Below are positions 1 to 11,300 of a DNA stretch of 64,000 nucleotides, in pieces; position 1 is the stretch's first letter; each line of letters begins with the position of its first letter. The translations under genes and the position numbers were made by a program. Under the pieces are notes generated by a model. The model did no database searches, was not told the origin of the DNA, and was given only the letters and a program-made list of their open reading frames with translations. The stretch spans positions 1 to 64,000 of the forward strand of contig OY811972.1 of the NCBI GenBank assembly GCA_963681505.1, given 5' to 3'. This DNA comes from Eunapius fragilis (lineage: Eukaryota; Porifera; Demospongiae; Spongillida; Spongillidae).

Positions 1-78
1 ATTGCATGCCTCATCAACACCTCGATGCTAAAATAGTCAATATTTCCCATAGAGATGTATGGGTGGTTTCCCATAGGA
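1..78 (+). repeat. Partial unit at the left edge
   Basis: The window opens inside a unit, at ATTGCATGCCTCATCAACACC, and runs through a 208-class junction (CAATATTTCCC with the duplicated 24-bp segment) to the first full unit start at 79. It matches bases 4841-4918 except for one base in the CCCATAG motif. The array therefore continues beyond the left edge. Confidence 0.95.
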
Positions 79-3000
79 ATGTATGGGTGGGAACCTACTT
101 TTGAATTGCTTGGGTAACCCATACCGAAGCAGGTATGCTCGTGGTGGCATTTAAAACAGACAGAGGAATGGTTACTGCTATCTTCCATGTGTGCAGTGGT
201 TTGCTCATACTGCATGTCTCATCAACACCTCGATTCTAAGATAGTCAATATTTCCCATAGAGATGTATGGATGGTTTCCCATAGGAATGTATGGGTGGGA
301 ACCTACTTTTGAATCGCTTGGTAAACCCATACCAAAGCAGGTATCCTGTGGGTGGCAATTAAAACAGATAGAGGAATGGTTACTGCTATCTTCCATGTGC
401 GCAGTGGTTTGCTCATATTGCATGCCTCATCAACACCTCGATGCTAAAATAGTCAATATTTCCCATAGAGATGTATGGGTGGTTTCCCATAGGAATGTAT
501 GGGTGGGAACCTACATTTGAATCGCTTGGTTAACCCATACCGAAGCAGGTATGCTCGGGGTGGCATTTAAAACAGATAAAGGAATGGTTACTGCTATCTT
601 CCATGTGCGCAAAAGTTTCCCATAGAAATGTATGGGTGGGAACCTACTTTTGAATCGCTTGGTTAACCCATACCAAAGCTGGTATGCTCGGGGTGGCATT
701 TAAACCAGATAAAGGAATGGTTACTGCTATCTTCCATGAGTGCAGTGGTTTGCTCTTATTGCATGTCTCGTCAACACCTCAATGCTAAGATAGTCATTAT
801 TTCCCATAGAGATGTATGGGTGGTTTCCCATAGGAATGTATGGGTGGGAACCTACTGTTGAATCGCTTGGTTAACCCATACCAAAGCAGGTATCCTCGGG
901 GTGGCATATAAAACAGATAAAGGAATGGTTACTGCTATCTTCCATGTGTGCAGTGGTTTGCTCCTATTGCATGTCTCATCAACACCTCGATGCTAAGATA
1001 GTCAAAAATTTCCCATAGAAATGTATGGGTGGGAACCTACTTTTGAATCGCTTGGTAAACCCATACCAAAGCAGGTATCCTCGGGGTGGCATTTAAAACA
1101 GATAGAGAAATGGTTACTGCTATCTTCCATGTGTGCAGTGGTTTGCTCATATTGCATGTCTCATCAACACCTCGATTCTAAGATAGTCAATATTTCCCAT
1201 AGAGATGTATGGGTGGTTTCCCATAGGAATGTATGGGTGGGAACCTACATTTGAATCGCTTGGTTAACCCATACCGAAGCAGGTATGCTCGGGGTGGCAT
1301 TTAAAACAGATAAAGGAATGGTTACTGCTATCTTCCATGTGTGCAAAAGTTTCCCATAGAAATGTATGGGTGGGAACCAACTTTTGAATCGCTTGGGTAA
1401 CCCATACCGAAGCAGGTATGCTCGTGGTGGCATTTAAAACAGATAGAGGAATGGTTACTGCTATCTTCCATGTGTGCAGTGGTTTGCTCATACTGCATGT
1501 CTCATCAACACCTCGATTCTAAGATAGTCAATATTTTCCCATAGAGATGTATGGATGGTTTCCCATAGGAATGTATGGGTGGGAACCAACTTTTGAATCG
1601 CTTGGTAAACCCATACCAAAGCAGGTATCCTGTGGGTGGCAATTAAAACAGATAGAGGAATGGTTACTGCTATCTTCCGTGTGCGCAGTGGTTTGCTCAT
1701 ATTGCATGCCTCATCAACACCTCGATGCTAAAATAGTCAATATTTCCCATAGAGATGTATGGGTGGTTTCCCATAGGAATGTATGGGTGGGAACCTACTT
1801 TTGAATCGCTTGGGTAACCCATACCGAAGCAGGTATGCTCGGCGTGGCATTTGAAACAGATAGAGGAATGGTTACTGCTATCTTCCATGTGTGCAGTGGT
1901 TTGCTCATATTGCATGTCTCATCAACACCTCGGATTCTAAGATAGTCAATATTTCCCATAGAGATGTATGGGTGGATTCCCATAGGATTGTATGGGTGGG
2001 AACCTACTTTTGAATCGCTTGGTAAACCTCATACCAAAGCAGGTATCCTCGGGGTGGCATTTAAACAGATTGAGGAATGGTTACTGCTATCATCCATGTG
2101 TGCAGTGGTTTGCTCATATTGCATGTCTCATCAACACCTCGATGCTAAGATAGTCAAAAATTTCCCATAGAAATGTATGGGTGGGAACCTACTTTTGAAT
2201 CGCTTGGGTAACCCATACCGAAGCAGGTAAGCTCGCGGTGGCATTTAAAACAGATAGAGGAATGGTTACTGCTATCTTCCATGTGCGCAGTGGTTTGCTC
2301 ATATTGCATGCCTCATCAACACCTCGATGCTAAAATAGTCAATATTTCCATAGAGATGTATGGGTGGTTTCCCATAGGAATGTATGGGTGGGAACCTACT
2401 TTTGATTCGCTTGGGTAACCCATACCGAAGCAGGTATGCTCGTGGTGGCATTTAAAACAGATAGAGGAATGGTTACTGCTATCTTCCATGTGTGCAGTGG
2501 TTTGCTCATACTGCATGTCTCATCAACACCTCGATTCTAAGATAGGTCAATATTTCCCATAGAGATGTATGGATGGTTTCCCATAGGAATGTATGGGTGG
2601 GAACCTACTTTTGAATCGCTTGGTAAACCCATACCAAAGCAGGTATCCTGTGGGTGGCAATTAAAACAGATAGAGGAATGGTTACTGCTATCTTCCATGT
2701 GCGCAGTGGTTTGCTCATATTGCATGCCTCATCAACACCTCGATGCTAAAATAGTCAATATTTCCCATAGAGATGTATGGGTGGTTTCCCATAGGAATGT
2801 ATGGGTGGGAACCTACTTTTGAATCGCTTGGGTAACCCATACCGAAGCAGGTATGCTCGGCGTGGCATTTAAAACAGACAGAGGAATGGTTACTGCTATC
2901 TTCCATGTGTGCAGTGGTTTGCTCATATTGCATGTCTCATCAACACCTCGATTCTAAGATAGTCAATATTTCCCATAGAGATGTATGGGTGGTTTCCCAT

Positions 3001-4918
3001 AGGATTGTATGGGGTGGGAACCTACTTTTGAATCGCTTGGTAAACCCATACCAAAGCAGGTATCCTCGGGGTGGCATTTAAAACAGATTGAGGAATGGTT
3101 ACTGCTATCGTCCATGTGTGCAGTGGTTTGCTCATATTGCATGTCTCATCAACACCTCGATGCTAAGATAGTCATTATTTCCCATAGAGATGTATGGGTG
3201 GTTTCCCATAGGAATGTATGGGTGGGAACCTACATTTGAATCGCTTGGTTAACCCATACCGAAGCAGGTATGCTCGGGGTGGCATTTAAAACAGATAAAG
3301 GAATGGTTACTGCTATCTTCCATGTGCGCAAAAGTTTCCCATAGAAATGTATGGGTGGGAACCTACTTTTGAATCGCTTGGTTAACCCATACCAAAGCTG
3401 GTATGCTCGGGGTGGCATTTAAACCAGATAAAGGAATGGTTACTGCTATCTTCCATGAGTGCAGTGGTTTGCTCTTATTGCATGTCTCGTCAACACCTCG
3501 ATGCTAAGATAGTCAAAAATTTCCCATAGAAATGCATGGGTGGGAACCTACTTTTGAATCGCTTGGTAAACCCATACCAAAGCTGGTATGCTCGGGGAGG
3601 CATTTAAAACAGATAGAGGAATGGTTACAGCTATCTTCCATGTGTGCAGTGGTTTACTCATATTGCATGTCTCATCAACACCTCAATGCTAAGATAGTCA
3701 ATATTTCCCATAGAGATGTATGGGTGGTTTCCCATAGGAATGTATGGGTGGGAACCTACTTTTGAGTCGCTTGGTTAACCCATACCAAAGCAGGTATCCT
3801 CGGGGTGGCATTTAAAACAGATAAAGGAATGGTTACTGCTATCTTCCATGTGTGCAGTGGTTTGCTCCTATTGCATGTCTCATCAACACCTCGATGCTAA
3901 GATAGTCAAAAATTTCCCATAGAAATGTATGGGTGGGAACCTACTTTTGAATCGCTTGGTAAGCCCATACCAAAGCAGGTATCCTCGGGGTGGCATTTAA
4001 AACAGATAGAGAAATGGTTACTGCTATCTTCCATGTGTGCAGTGGTTTGCTCATATTGCATGTCTCATCAACACCTCGATTCTAAGATAGTCAATATTTC
4101 CCATAGAGATGTATGGGTGGTTTCCCATAGGAATGTATGGGTGGGAACCTACTTTTGAGTCGCTTGGTTAACCCATACCAAAGCAGGTATCCTCGGGGTG
4201 GCATTTAAAACAGATAAAGGAATGGTTACTGCTATCTTCCATGTGTGCAGTGGTTTGCTCCTATTGCATGTCTCATCAACACCTCGATGCTAAGATAGTC
4301 AAAAATTTCCCATAGAAATGTATGGGTGGGAACCTACTTTTGAATCGCTTGGTAAGCCCATACCAAAGCAGGTATCCTCGGGGTGGCATTTAAAACAGAT
4401 AGAGAAATGGTTACTGCTACCTTCCATGTGTGCAGTGGTTTGCTCATATTGCATGTCTCATCAACACCTCGATTCTAAGATAGTCAATATTTCCCATAGA
4501 GATGTATGGGTGGTTTCCCATAGGATTGTATGGGTGGGAACCTACTTTTGAATCGCTTGGTAAACCCATACCAAAGCAGGTATCCTCGGGGTGGCATTTA
4601 AAACAGATTGAGGAATGGTTACTGCTATCATCCATGTGTGCAGTGGTTTGCTCATATTGCATGTCTCATCAACACCTCGATGCTAAGATAGTCAAAAATT
4701 TCCCATAGAAATGTATGGGTGGGAACCTTCTTTTGAATCGCTTGGGTAACCCATACCGAAGCAGGTAAGCTCGGGGTGGCATTTAAAACAGATAGAGGAA
4801 TGGTTACTGCTATCTTCCATGTGCGCAGTGGTTTGCTCATATTGCATGCCTCATCAACACCTCGATGCTAAAATAGTCAATATTTCACATAGAGATGTAT
4901 GGGTGGTTTCCCATAGGA
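79..4918. repeat. Domain 1 HOR block, copy 1 (25 units, 4840 bp)
   Basis: There are 25 units in the order 208, 208, 133, 208, 185, 208, 133, 208, 208, 208, 185, then five 208s, 133, 185, 208, 185, 208, 185, 208, 185, 208 (idealised lengths). The next block restarts at 4919 with the same unit order and variants. The copy at 8346-13182 has the same 25 units in 4837 bp. The length difference comes from seven single-base indels confined to about 1.53-3.02 kb of this copy. Confidence 0.9.
3532..4710. repeat. Three 393-bp dimers (208+185) in block 1
   Basis: Unit starts at 3532, 3740, 3925, 4133, 4318 and 4526 alternate 208 and 185 bp. The second and third dimers share GAGTCGCTTGGTTAACCC or GGTAAGCCCATACC variants. 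The same run is at 11796-12974 with three dimers and at 7352-8137 with only two, so copy number of the dimer differs between HOR blocks. Confidence 0.88.
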
Positions 4919-5334
4919 ATGTATGGGTGGGAACCTACTTTTGAATTGCTTGGGTAACCCATACCGAAGCAGGTATGCTCGTGGTGGCATTTAAAACAGA
5001 CAGAGGAATGGTTACTGCTATCTTCCATGTGTGCAGTGGTTTGCTCATACTGCATGTCTCATCAACACCTCGATTCTAAGATAGTCAATATTTCCCATTG
5101 AGATGTATGGATGGTTTCCCATAGGAATGTATGGGTGGGAACCTACTTTTGAATCGCTTGGTAAACCCATACCAAAGCAGGTATCCTGTGGGTGGCAATT
5201 AAAACAGATAGAGGAATGGTTACTGCTATCTTCCATGTGCGCAGTGGTTTGCTCATATTGCATGCCTCATCAACACCTCGATGCTAAAATAGTCAATATT
5301 TCCCATAGAGATGTATGGGTGGTTTCCCATAGGA

Positions 5335-5467
5335 ATGTATGGGTGGGAACCTACATTTGAATCGCTTGGTTAACCCATACCGAAGCAGGTATGCTCGGGG
5401 TGGCATTTAAAACAGATAAAGGAATGGTTACTGCTATCTTCCATGTGCGCAAAAGTTTCCCATAGAA
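5335..5467 (+). repeat. Representative 133-bp unit with a 52-bp internal deletion
   Basis: The unit runs normally to CCATGTGCGCA and then jumps to AAAGTTTCCCATAGAAATG (junction about 5450-5452). Relative to a 185-bp unit exactly 52 bp are missing, from the base after the CA of GTGCA to the CA of ATAGTCA. A two-base CA is therefore shared at both ends of the deletion. All copies also carry a G in what would otherwise be an A-tract (AAAAG). The other 133-bp units start at 495, 1229, 3214, 6069, 7034, 8762, 9496, 11478, 13599, 14541 and 15275. Confidence 0.92.
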
Positions 5468-6617
5468 ATGTATGGGTGGGAACCTACTTTTGAATCGCTT
5501 GGTTAACCCATACCAAAGCTGGTATGCTCGGGGTGGCATTTAAACCAGATAAAGGAATGGTTACTGCTATCTTCCATGAGTGCAGTGGTTTGCTCTTATT
5601 GCATGTCTCGTCAACACCTCAATGCTAAGATAGTCATTATTTCCCATAGAGATGTATGGGTGGTTTCCCATAGGAATGTATGGGTGGGAACCTACTGTTG
5701 AATCGCTTGGTTAACCCATACCAAAGCAGGTATCCTCGGGGTGGCATATAAAACAGATAAAGGAATGGTTACTGCTATCTTCCATGTGTGCAGTGGTTTG
5801 CTCCTATTGCATGTCTCATCAACACCTCGATGCTAAGATAGTCAAAAATTTCCCATAGAAATGTATGGGTGGGAACCTACTTTTGAATCGCTTGGTAAAC
5901 CCATACCAAAGCAGGTATCCTCGGGGTGGCATTTAAAACAGATAGAGAAATGGTTACTGCTATCTTCCATGTGTGCAGTGGTTTGCTCATATTGCATGTC
6001 TCATCAACACCTCGATTCTAAGATAGTCAATATTTCCCATAGAGATGTATGGGTGGTTTCCCATAGGAATGTATGGGTGGGAACCTACATTTGAATCGCT
6101 TGGTTAACCCATACCGAAGCAGGTATGCTCGGGGTGGCATTTAAAACAGATAAAGGAATGGTTACTGCTATCTTCCATGTGTGCAAAAGTTTCCCATAGA
6201 AATGTATGGGTGGGAACCAACTTTTGAATCGCTTGGGTAACCCATACCGAAGCAGGTATGCTCGTGGTGGCATTTAAAACAGATAGAGGAATGGTTACTG
6301 CTATCTTCCATGTGTGCAGTGGTTTGCTCATACTGCATGTCTCATCAACACCTCGATTCTAAGATAGTCAATATTTCCCATAGAGATGTATGGATGGTTT
6401 CCCATAGGAATGTATGGGTGGGAACCAACTTTTGAATCGCTTGGTAAACCCATACCAAAGCAGGTATCCTGTGGGTGGCAATTAAAACAGATAGAGGAAT
6501 GGTTACTGCTATCTTCCGTGTGCGCAGTGGTTTGCTCATATTGCATGCCTCATCAACACCTCGATGCTAAAATAGTCAATATTTCCCATAGAGATGTATG
6601 GGTGGTTTCCCATAGGA

Positions 6618-6825
6618 ATGTATGGGTGGGAACCTACTTTTGAATCGCTTGGGTAACCCATACCGAAGCAGGTATGCTCGGCGTGGCATTTAAAACAGAC
6701 AGAGGAATGGTTACTGCTATCTTCCATGTGTGCAGTGGTTTGCTCATATTGCATGTCTCATCAACACCTCGATTCTAAGATAGTCAATATTTCCCATAGA
6801 GATGTATGGGTGGTTTCCCATAGGA
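6618..6825 (+). repeat. Representative 208-bp unit
   Basis: This long unit equals a 185-bp unit plus 24 bp minus 1 bp. The 24-bp segment beginning TTTCCCATAGAG occurs at 6790-6813 and again, slightly changed, at 6814-6837, so the duplication straddles the unit junction. The tract before it reads CAATATTT instead of CAAAAATTT. In nearly every long unit the shorter tract and the duplication occur together, so the class probably had one origin. The two 24-bp copies each contain the CCCATA...TATGGG dyad, giving two potential hairpins in a row. Confidence 0.92.
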
Positions 6826-7351
6826 TTGTATGGGTGGGAACCTACTTTTGAATCGCTTGGTAAACCCATACCAAAGCAGGTATCCTCGGGGTGGCATTTA
6901 AAACAGATTGAGGAATGGTTACTGCTATCATCCATGTGTGCAGTGGTTTGCTCATATTGCATGTCTCATCAACACCTCGATGCTAAGATAGTCATTATTT
7001 CCCATAGAGATGTATGGGTGGTTTCCCATAGGAATGTATGGGTGGGAACCTACATTTGAATCGCTTGGTTAACCCATACCGAAGCAGGTATGCTCGGGGT
7101 GGCATTTAAAACAGATAAAGGAATGGTTACTGCTATCTTCCATGTGCGCAAAAGTTTCCCATAGAAATGTATGGGTGGGAACCTACTTTTGAATCGCTTG
7201 GTTAACCCATACCAAAGCTGGTATGCTCGGGGTGGCATTTAAACCAGATAAAGGAATGGTTACTGCTATCTTCCATGAGTGCAGTGGTTTGCTCTTATTG
7301 CATGTCTCGTCAACACCTCGATGCTAAGATAGTCAAAAATTTCCCATAGAA

Positions 7352-8137
7352 ATGCATGGGTGGGAACCTACTTTTGAATCGCTTGGTAAACCCATACCAA
7401 AGCTGGTATGCTCGGGGAGGCATTTAAAACAGATAGAGGAATGGTTACAGCTATCTTCCATGTGTGCAGTGGTTTACTCATATTGCATGTCTCATCAACA
7501 CCTCAATGCTAAGATAGTCATTATTTCCCATAGAGATGTATGGGTGGTTTCCCATAGGAATGTATGGGTGGGAACCTACTTTTGAGTCGCTTGGTTAACC
7601 CATACCAAAGCAGGTATCCTCGGGGTGGCATTTAAAACAGATAAAGGAATGGTTACTGCTATCTTCCATGTGTGCAGTGGTTTGCTCCTATTGCATGTCT
7701 CATCAACACCTCGATGCTAAGATAGTCAAAAATTTCCCATAGAAATGTATGGGTGGGAACCTACTTTTGAATCGCTTGGTAAGCCCATACCAAAGCAGGT
7801 ATCCTCGGGGTGGCATTTAAAACAGATAGAGAAATGGTTACTGCTATCTTCCATGTGTGCAGTGGTTTGCTCATATTGCATGTCTCATCAACACCTCGAT
7901 TCTAAGATAGTCAATATTTCCCATAGAGATGTATGGGTGGTTTCCCATAGGATTGTATGGGTGGGAACCTACTTTTGAATCGCTTGGTAAACCCATACCA
8001 AAGCAGGTATCCTCGGGGTGGCATTTAAAACAGATTGAGGAATGGTTACTGCTATCATCCATGTGTGCAGTGGTTTGCTCATATTGCATGTCTCATCAAC
8101 ACCTCGATGCTAAGATAGTCAAAAATTTCCCATAGAA
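7352..8137. repeat. Two 393-bp dimers in shortened block 2
   Basis: The unit starts 7352, 7560, 7745 and 7953 are the counterpart of 3532-4710 with one dimer fewer. The dimer loss accounts for 393 of the 1410 bp missing from this block. Confidence 0.86.
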
Positions 8138-8345
8138 ATGTATGGGTGGGAACCTTCTTTTGAATCGCTTGGGTAACCCATACCGAAGCAGATAAGCTCG
8201 GGGTGGCATTTAAAACAGATAGAGGAATGGTTACTGCTATCTTCCATGTGCGCAGTGGTTTGCTCATATTGCATGCCTCATCAACACCTCGATGCTAAAA
8301 TAGTCAATATTTCCCATAGAGATGTATGGGTGGTTTCCCATAGGA

Positions 8346-11300
8346 ATGTATGGGTGGGAACCTACTTTTGAATTGCTTGGGTAACCCATACCGAAGCAGG
8401 TATGCTCGTGGTGGCATTTAAAACAGACAGAGGAATGGTTACTGCTATCTTCCATGTGTGCAGTGGTTTGCTCATACTGCATGTCTCATCAACACCTCGA
8501 TTCTAAGATAGTCAATATTTCCCATAGAGATGTATGGATGGTTTCCCATAGGAATGTATGGGTGGGAACCTACTTTTGAATCGCTTGGTAAACCCATACC
8601 AAAGCAGGTATCCTGTGGGTGGCAATTAAAACAGATAGAGGAATGGTTACTGCTATCTTCCATGTGCGCAGTGGTTTGCTCATATTGCATGCCTCATCAA
8701 CACCTCGATGCTAAAATAGTCAATATTTCCCATAGAGATGTATGGGTGGTTTCCCATAGGAATGTATGGGTGGGAACCTACATTTGAATCGCTTGGTTAA
8801 CCCATACCGAAGCAGGTATGCTCGGGGTGGCATTTAAAACAGATAAAGGAATGGTTACTGCTATCTTCCATGTGCGCAAAAGTTTCCCATAGAAATGTAT
8901 GGGTGGGAACCTACTTTTGAATCGCTTGGTTAACCCATACCAAAGCTGGTATGCTCGGGGTGGCATTTAAACCAGATAAAGGAATGGTTACTGCTATCTT
9001 CCATGAGTGCAGTGGTTTGCTCTTATTGCATGTCTCGTCAACACCTCAATGCTAAGATAGTCATTATTTCCCATAGAGATGTATGGGTGGTTTCCCATAG
9101 GAATGTATGGGTGGGAACCTACTGTTGAATCGCTTGGTTAACCCATACCAAAGCAGGTATCCTCGGGGTGGCATATAAAACAGATAAAGGAATGGTTACT
9201 GCTATCTTCCATGTGTGCAGTGGTTTGCTCCTATTGCATGTCTCATCAACACCTCGATGCTAAGATAGTCAAAAATTTCCCATAGAAATGTATGGGTGGG
9301 AACCTACTTTTGAATCGCTTGGTAAACCCATACCAAAGCAGGTATCCTCGGGGTGGCATTTAAAACAGATAGAGAAATGGTTACTGCTATCTTCCATGTG
9401 TGCAGTGGTTTGCTCATATTGCATGTCTCATCAACACCTCGATTCTAAGATAGTCAATATTTCCCATAGAGATGTATGGGTGGTTTCCCATAGGAATGTA
9501 TGGGTGGGAACCTACATTTGAATCGCTTGGTTAACCCATACCGAAGCAGGTATGCTCGGGGTGGCATTTAAAACAGATAAAGGAATGGTTACTGCTATCT
9601 TCCATGTGTGCAAAAGTTTCCCATAGAAATGTATGGGTGGGAACCAACTTTTGAATCGCTTGGGTAACCCATACCGAAGCAGGTATGCTCGTGGTGGCAT
9701 TTAAAACAGATAGAGGAATGGTTACTGCTATCTTCCATGTGTGCAGTGGTTTGCTCATACTGCATGTCTCATCAACACCTCGATTCTAAGATAGTCAATA
9801 TTTCCCATAGAGATGTATGGATGGTTTCCCATAGGAATGTATGGGTGGGAACCAACTTTTGAATCGCTTGGTAAACCCATACCAAAGCAGGTATCCTGTG
9901 GGTGGCAATTAAAACAGATAGAGGAATGGTTACTGCTATCTTCCGTGTGCGCAGTGGTTTGCTCATATTGCATGCCTCATCAACACCTCGATGCTAAAAT
10001 AGTCAATATTTCCCATAGAGATGTATGGGTGGTTTCCCATAGGAATGTATGGGTGGGAACCTACTTTTGAATCGCTTGGGTAACCCATACCGAAGCAGGT
10101 ATGCTCGGCGTGGCATTTGAAACAGATAGAGGAATGGTTACTGCTATCTTCCATGTGTGCAGTGGTTTGCTCATATTGCATGTCTCATCAACACCTCGAT
10201 TCTAAGATAGTCAATATTTCCCATAGAGATGTATGGGTGGATTCCCATAGGATTGTATGGGTGGGAACCTACTTTTGAATCGCTTGGTAAACCCATACCA
10301 AAGCAGGTATCCTCGGGGTGGCATTTAAAACAGATTGAGGAATGGTTACTGCTATCATCCATGTGTGCAGTGGTTTGCTCATATTGCATGTCTCATCAAC
10401 ACCTCGATGCTAAGATAGTCAAAAATTTCCCATAGAAATGTATGGGTGGGAACCTACTTTTGAATCGCTTGGGTAACCCATACCGAAGCAGGTAAGCTCG
10501 CGGTGGCATTTAAAACAGATAGAGGAATGGTTACTGCTATCTTCCATGTGCGCAGTGGTTTGCTCATATTGCATGCCTCATCAACACCTCGATGCTAAAA
10601 TAGTCAATATTTCCCATAGAGATGTATGGGTGGTTTCCCATAGGAATGTATGGGTGGGAACCTACTTTTGATTCGCTTGGGTAACCCATACCGAAGCAGG
10701 TATGCTCGTGGTGGCATTTAAAACAGATAGAGGAATGGTTACTGCTATCTTCCATGTGTGCAGTGGTTTGCTCATACTGCATGTCTCATCAACACCTCGA
10801 TTCTAAGATAGTCAATATTTCCCATAGAGATGTATGGATGGTTTCCCATAGGAATGTATGGGTGGGAACCTACTTTTGAATCGCTTGGTAAACCCATACC
10901 AAAGCAGGTATCCTGTGGGTGGCAATTAAAACAGATAGAGGAATGGTTACTGCTATCTTCCATGTGCGCAGTGGTTTGCTCATATTGCATGCCTCATCAA
11001 CACCTCGATGCTAAAATAGTCAATATTTCCCATAGAGATGTATGGGTGGTTTCCCATAGGAATGTATGGGTGGGAACCTACTTTTGAATCGCTTGGGTAA
11101 CCCATACCGAAGCAGGTATGCTCGGCGTGGCATTTAAAACAGACAGAGGAATGGTTACTGCTATCTTCCATGTGTGCAGTGGTTTGCTCATATTGCATGT
11201 CTCATCAACACCTCGATTCTAAGATAGTCAATATTTCCCATAGAGATGTATGGGTGGTTTCCCATAGGATTGTATGGGTGGGAACCTACTTTTGAATCGC

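Larger units (their letters stand above)
4919..8345. repeat. Domain 1 HOR block, copy 2 (18 units, 3427 bp, internally shortened)
   Basis: This block has 18 units: 11 of 208 bp, 4 of 185 bp and 3 of 133 bp. It follows the order of the 25-unit block but lacks seven units. The missing 1410 bp equals one run of 185 plus four 208 units (1017 bp) and one 208+185 dimer (393 bp). Both losses are in whole units, as expected from out-of-register exchange between HOR copies. Confidence 0.88.

Noticed and set aside
205-423. Minus-strand frames of 62-87 codons (MQYEQTTAHMEDSS..., MSKPLHTWKIAV..., MPPRAYLLRYGL...)
   Set aside because: These are the antisense frames of the same unit. The stop of one overlaps the start of the next in another frame because 208 and 185 are not multiples of three. 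No family is recognisable.
263-520. Open reading frames of 60-120 codons on the plus strand (for example 263-520, 14237-14566, 52127-52489), starting MYGWEPTFES or MLGVAFKTDR
   Set aside because: They recur with every unit and end at the TAG of the junction motif. Their length varies only with the unit class and chance single-base changes. I see no longer joined frame, no recognisable domain and no promoter or splice context. They are by-products of an open satellite unit.
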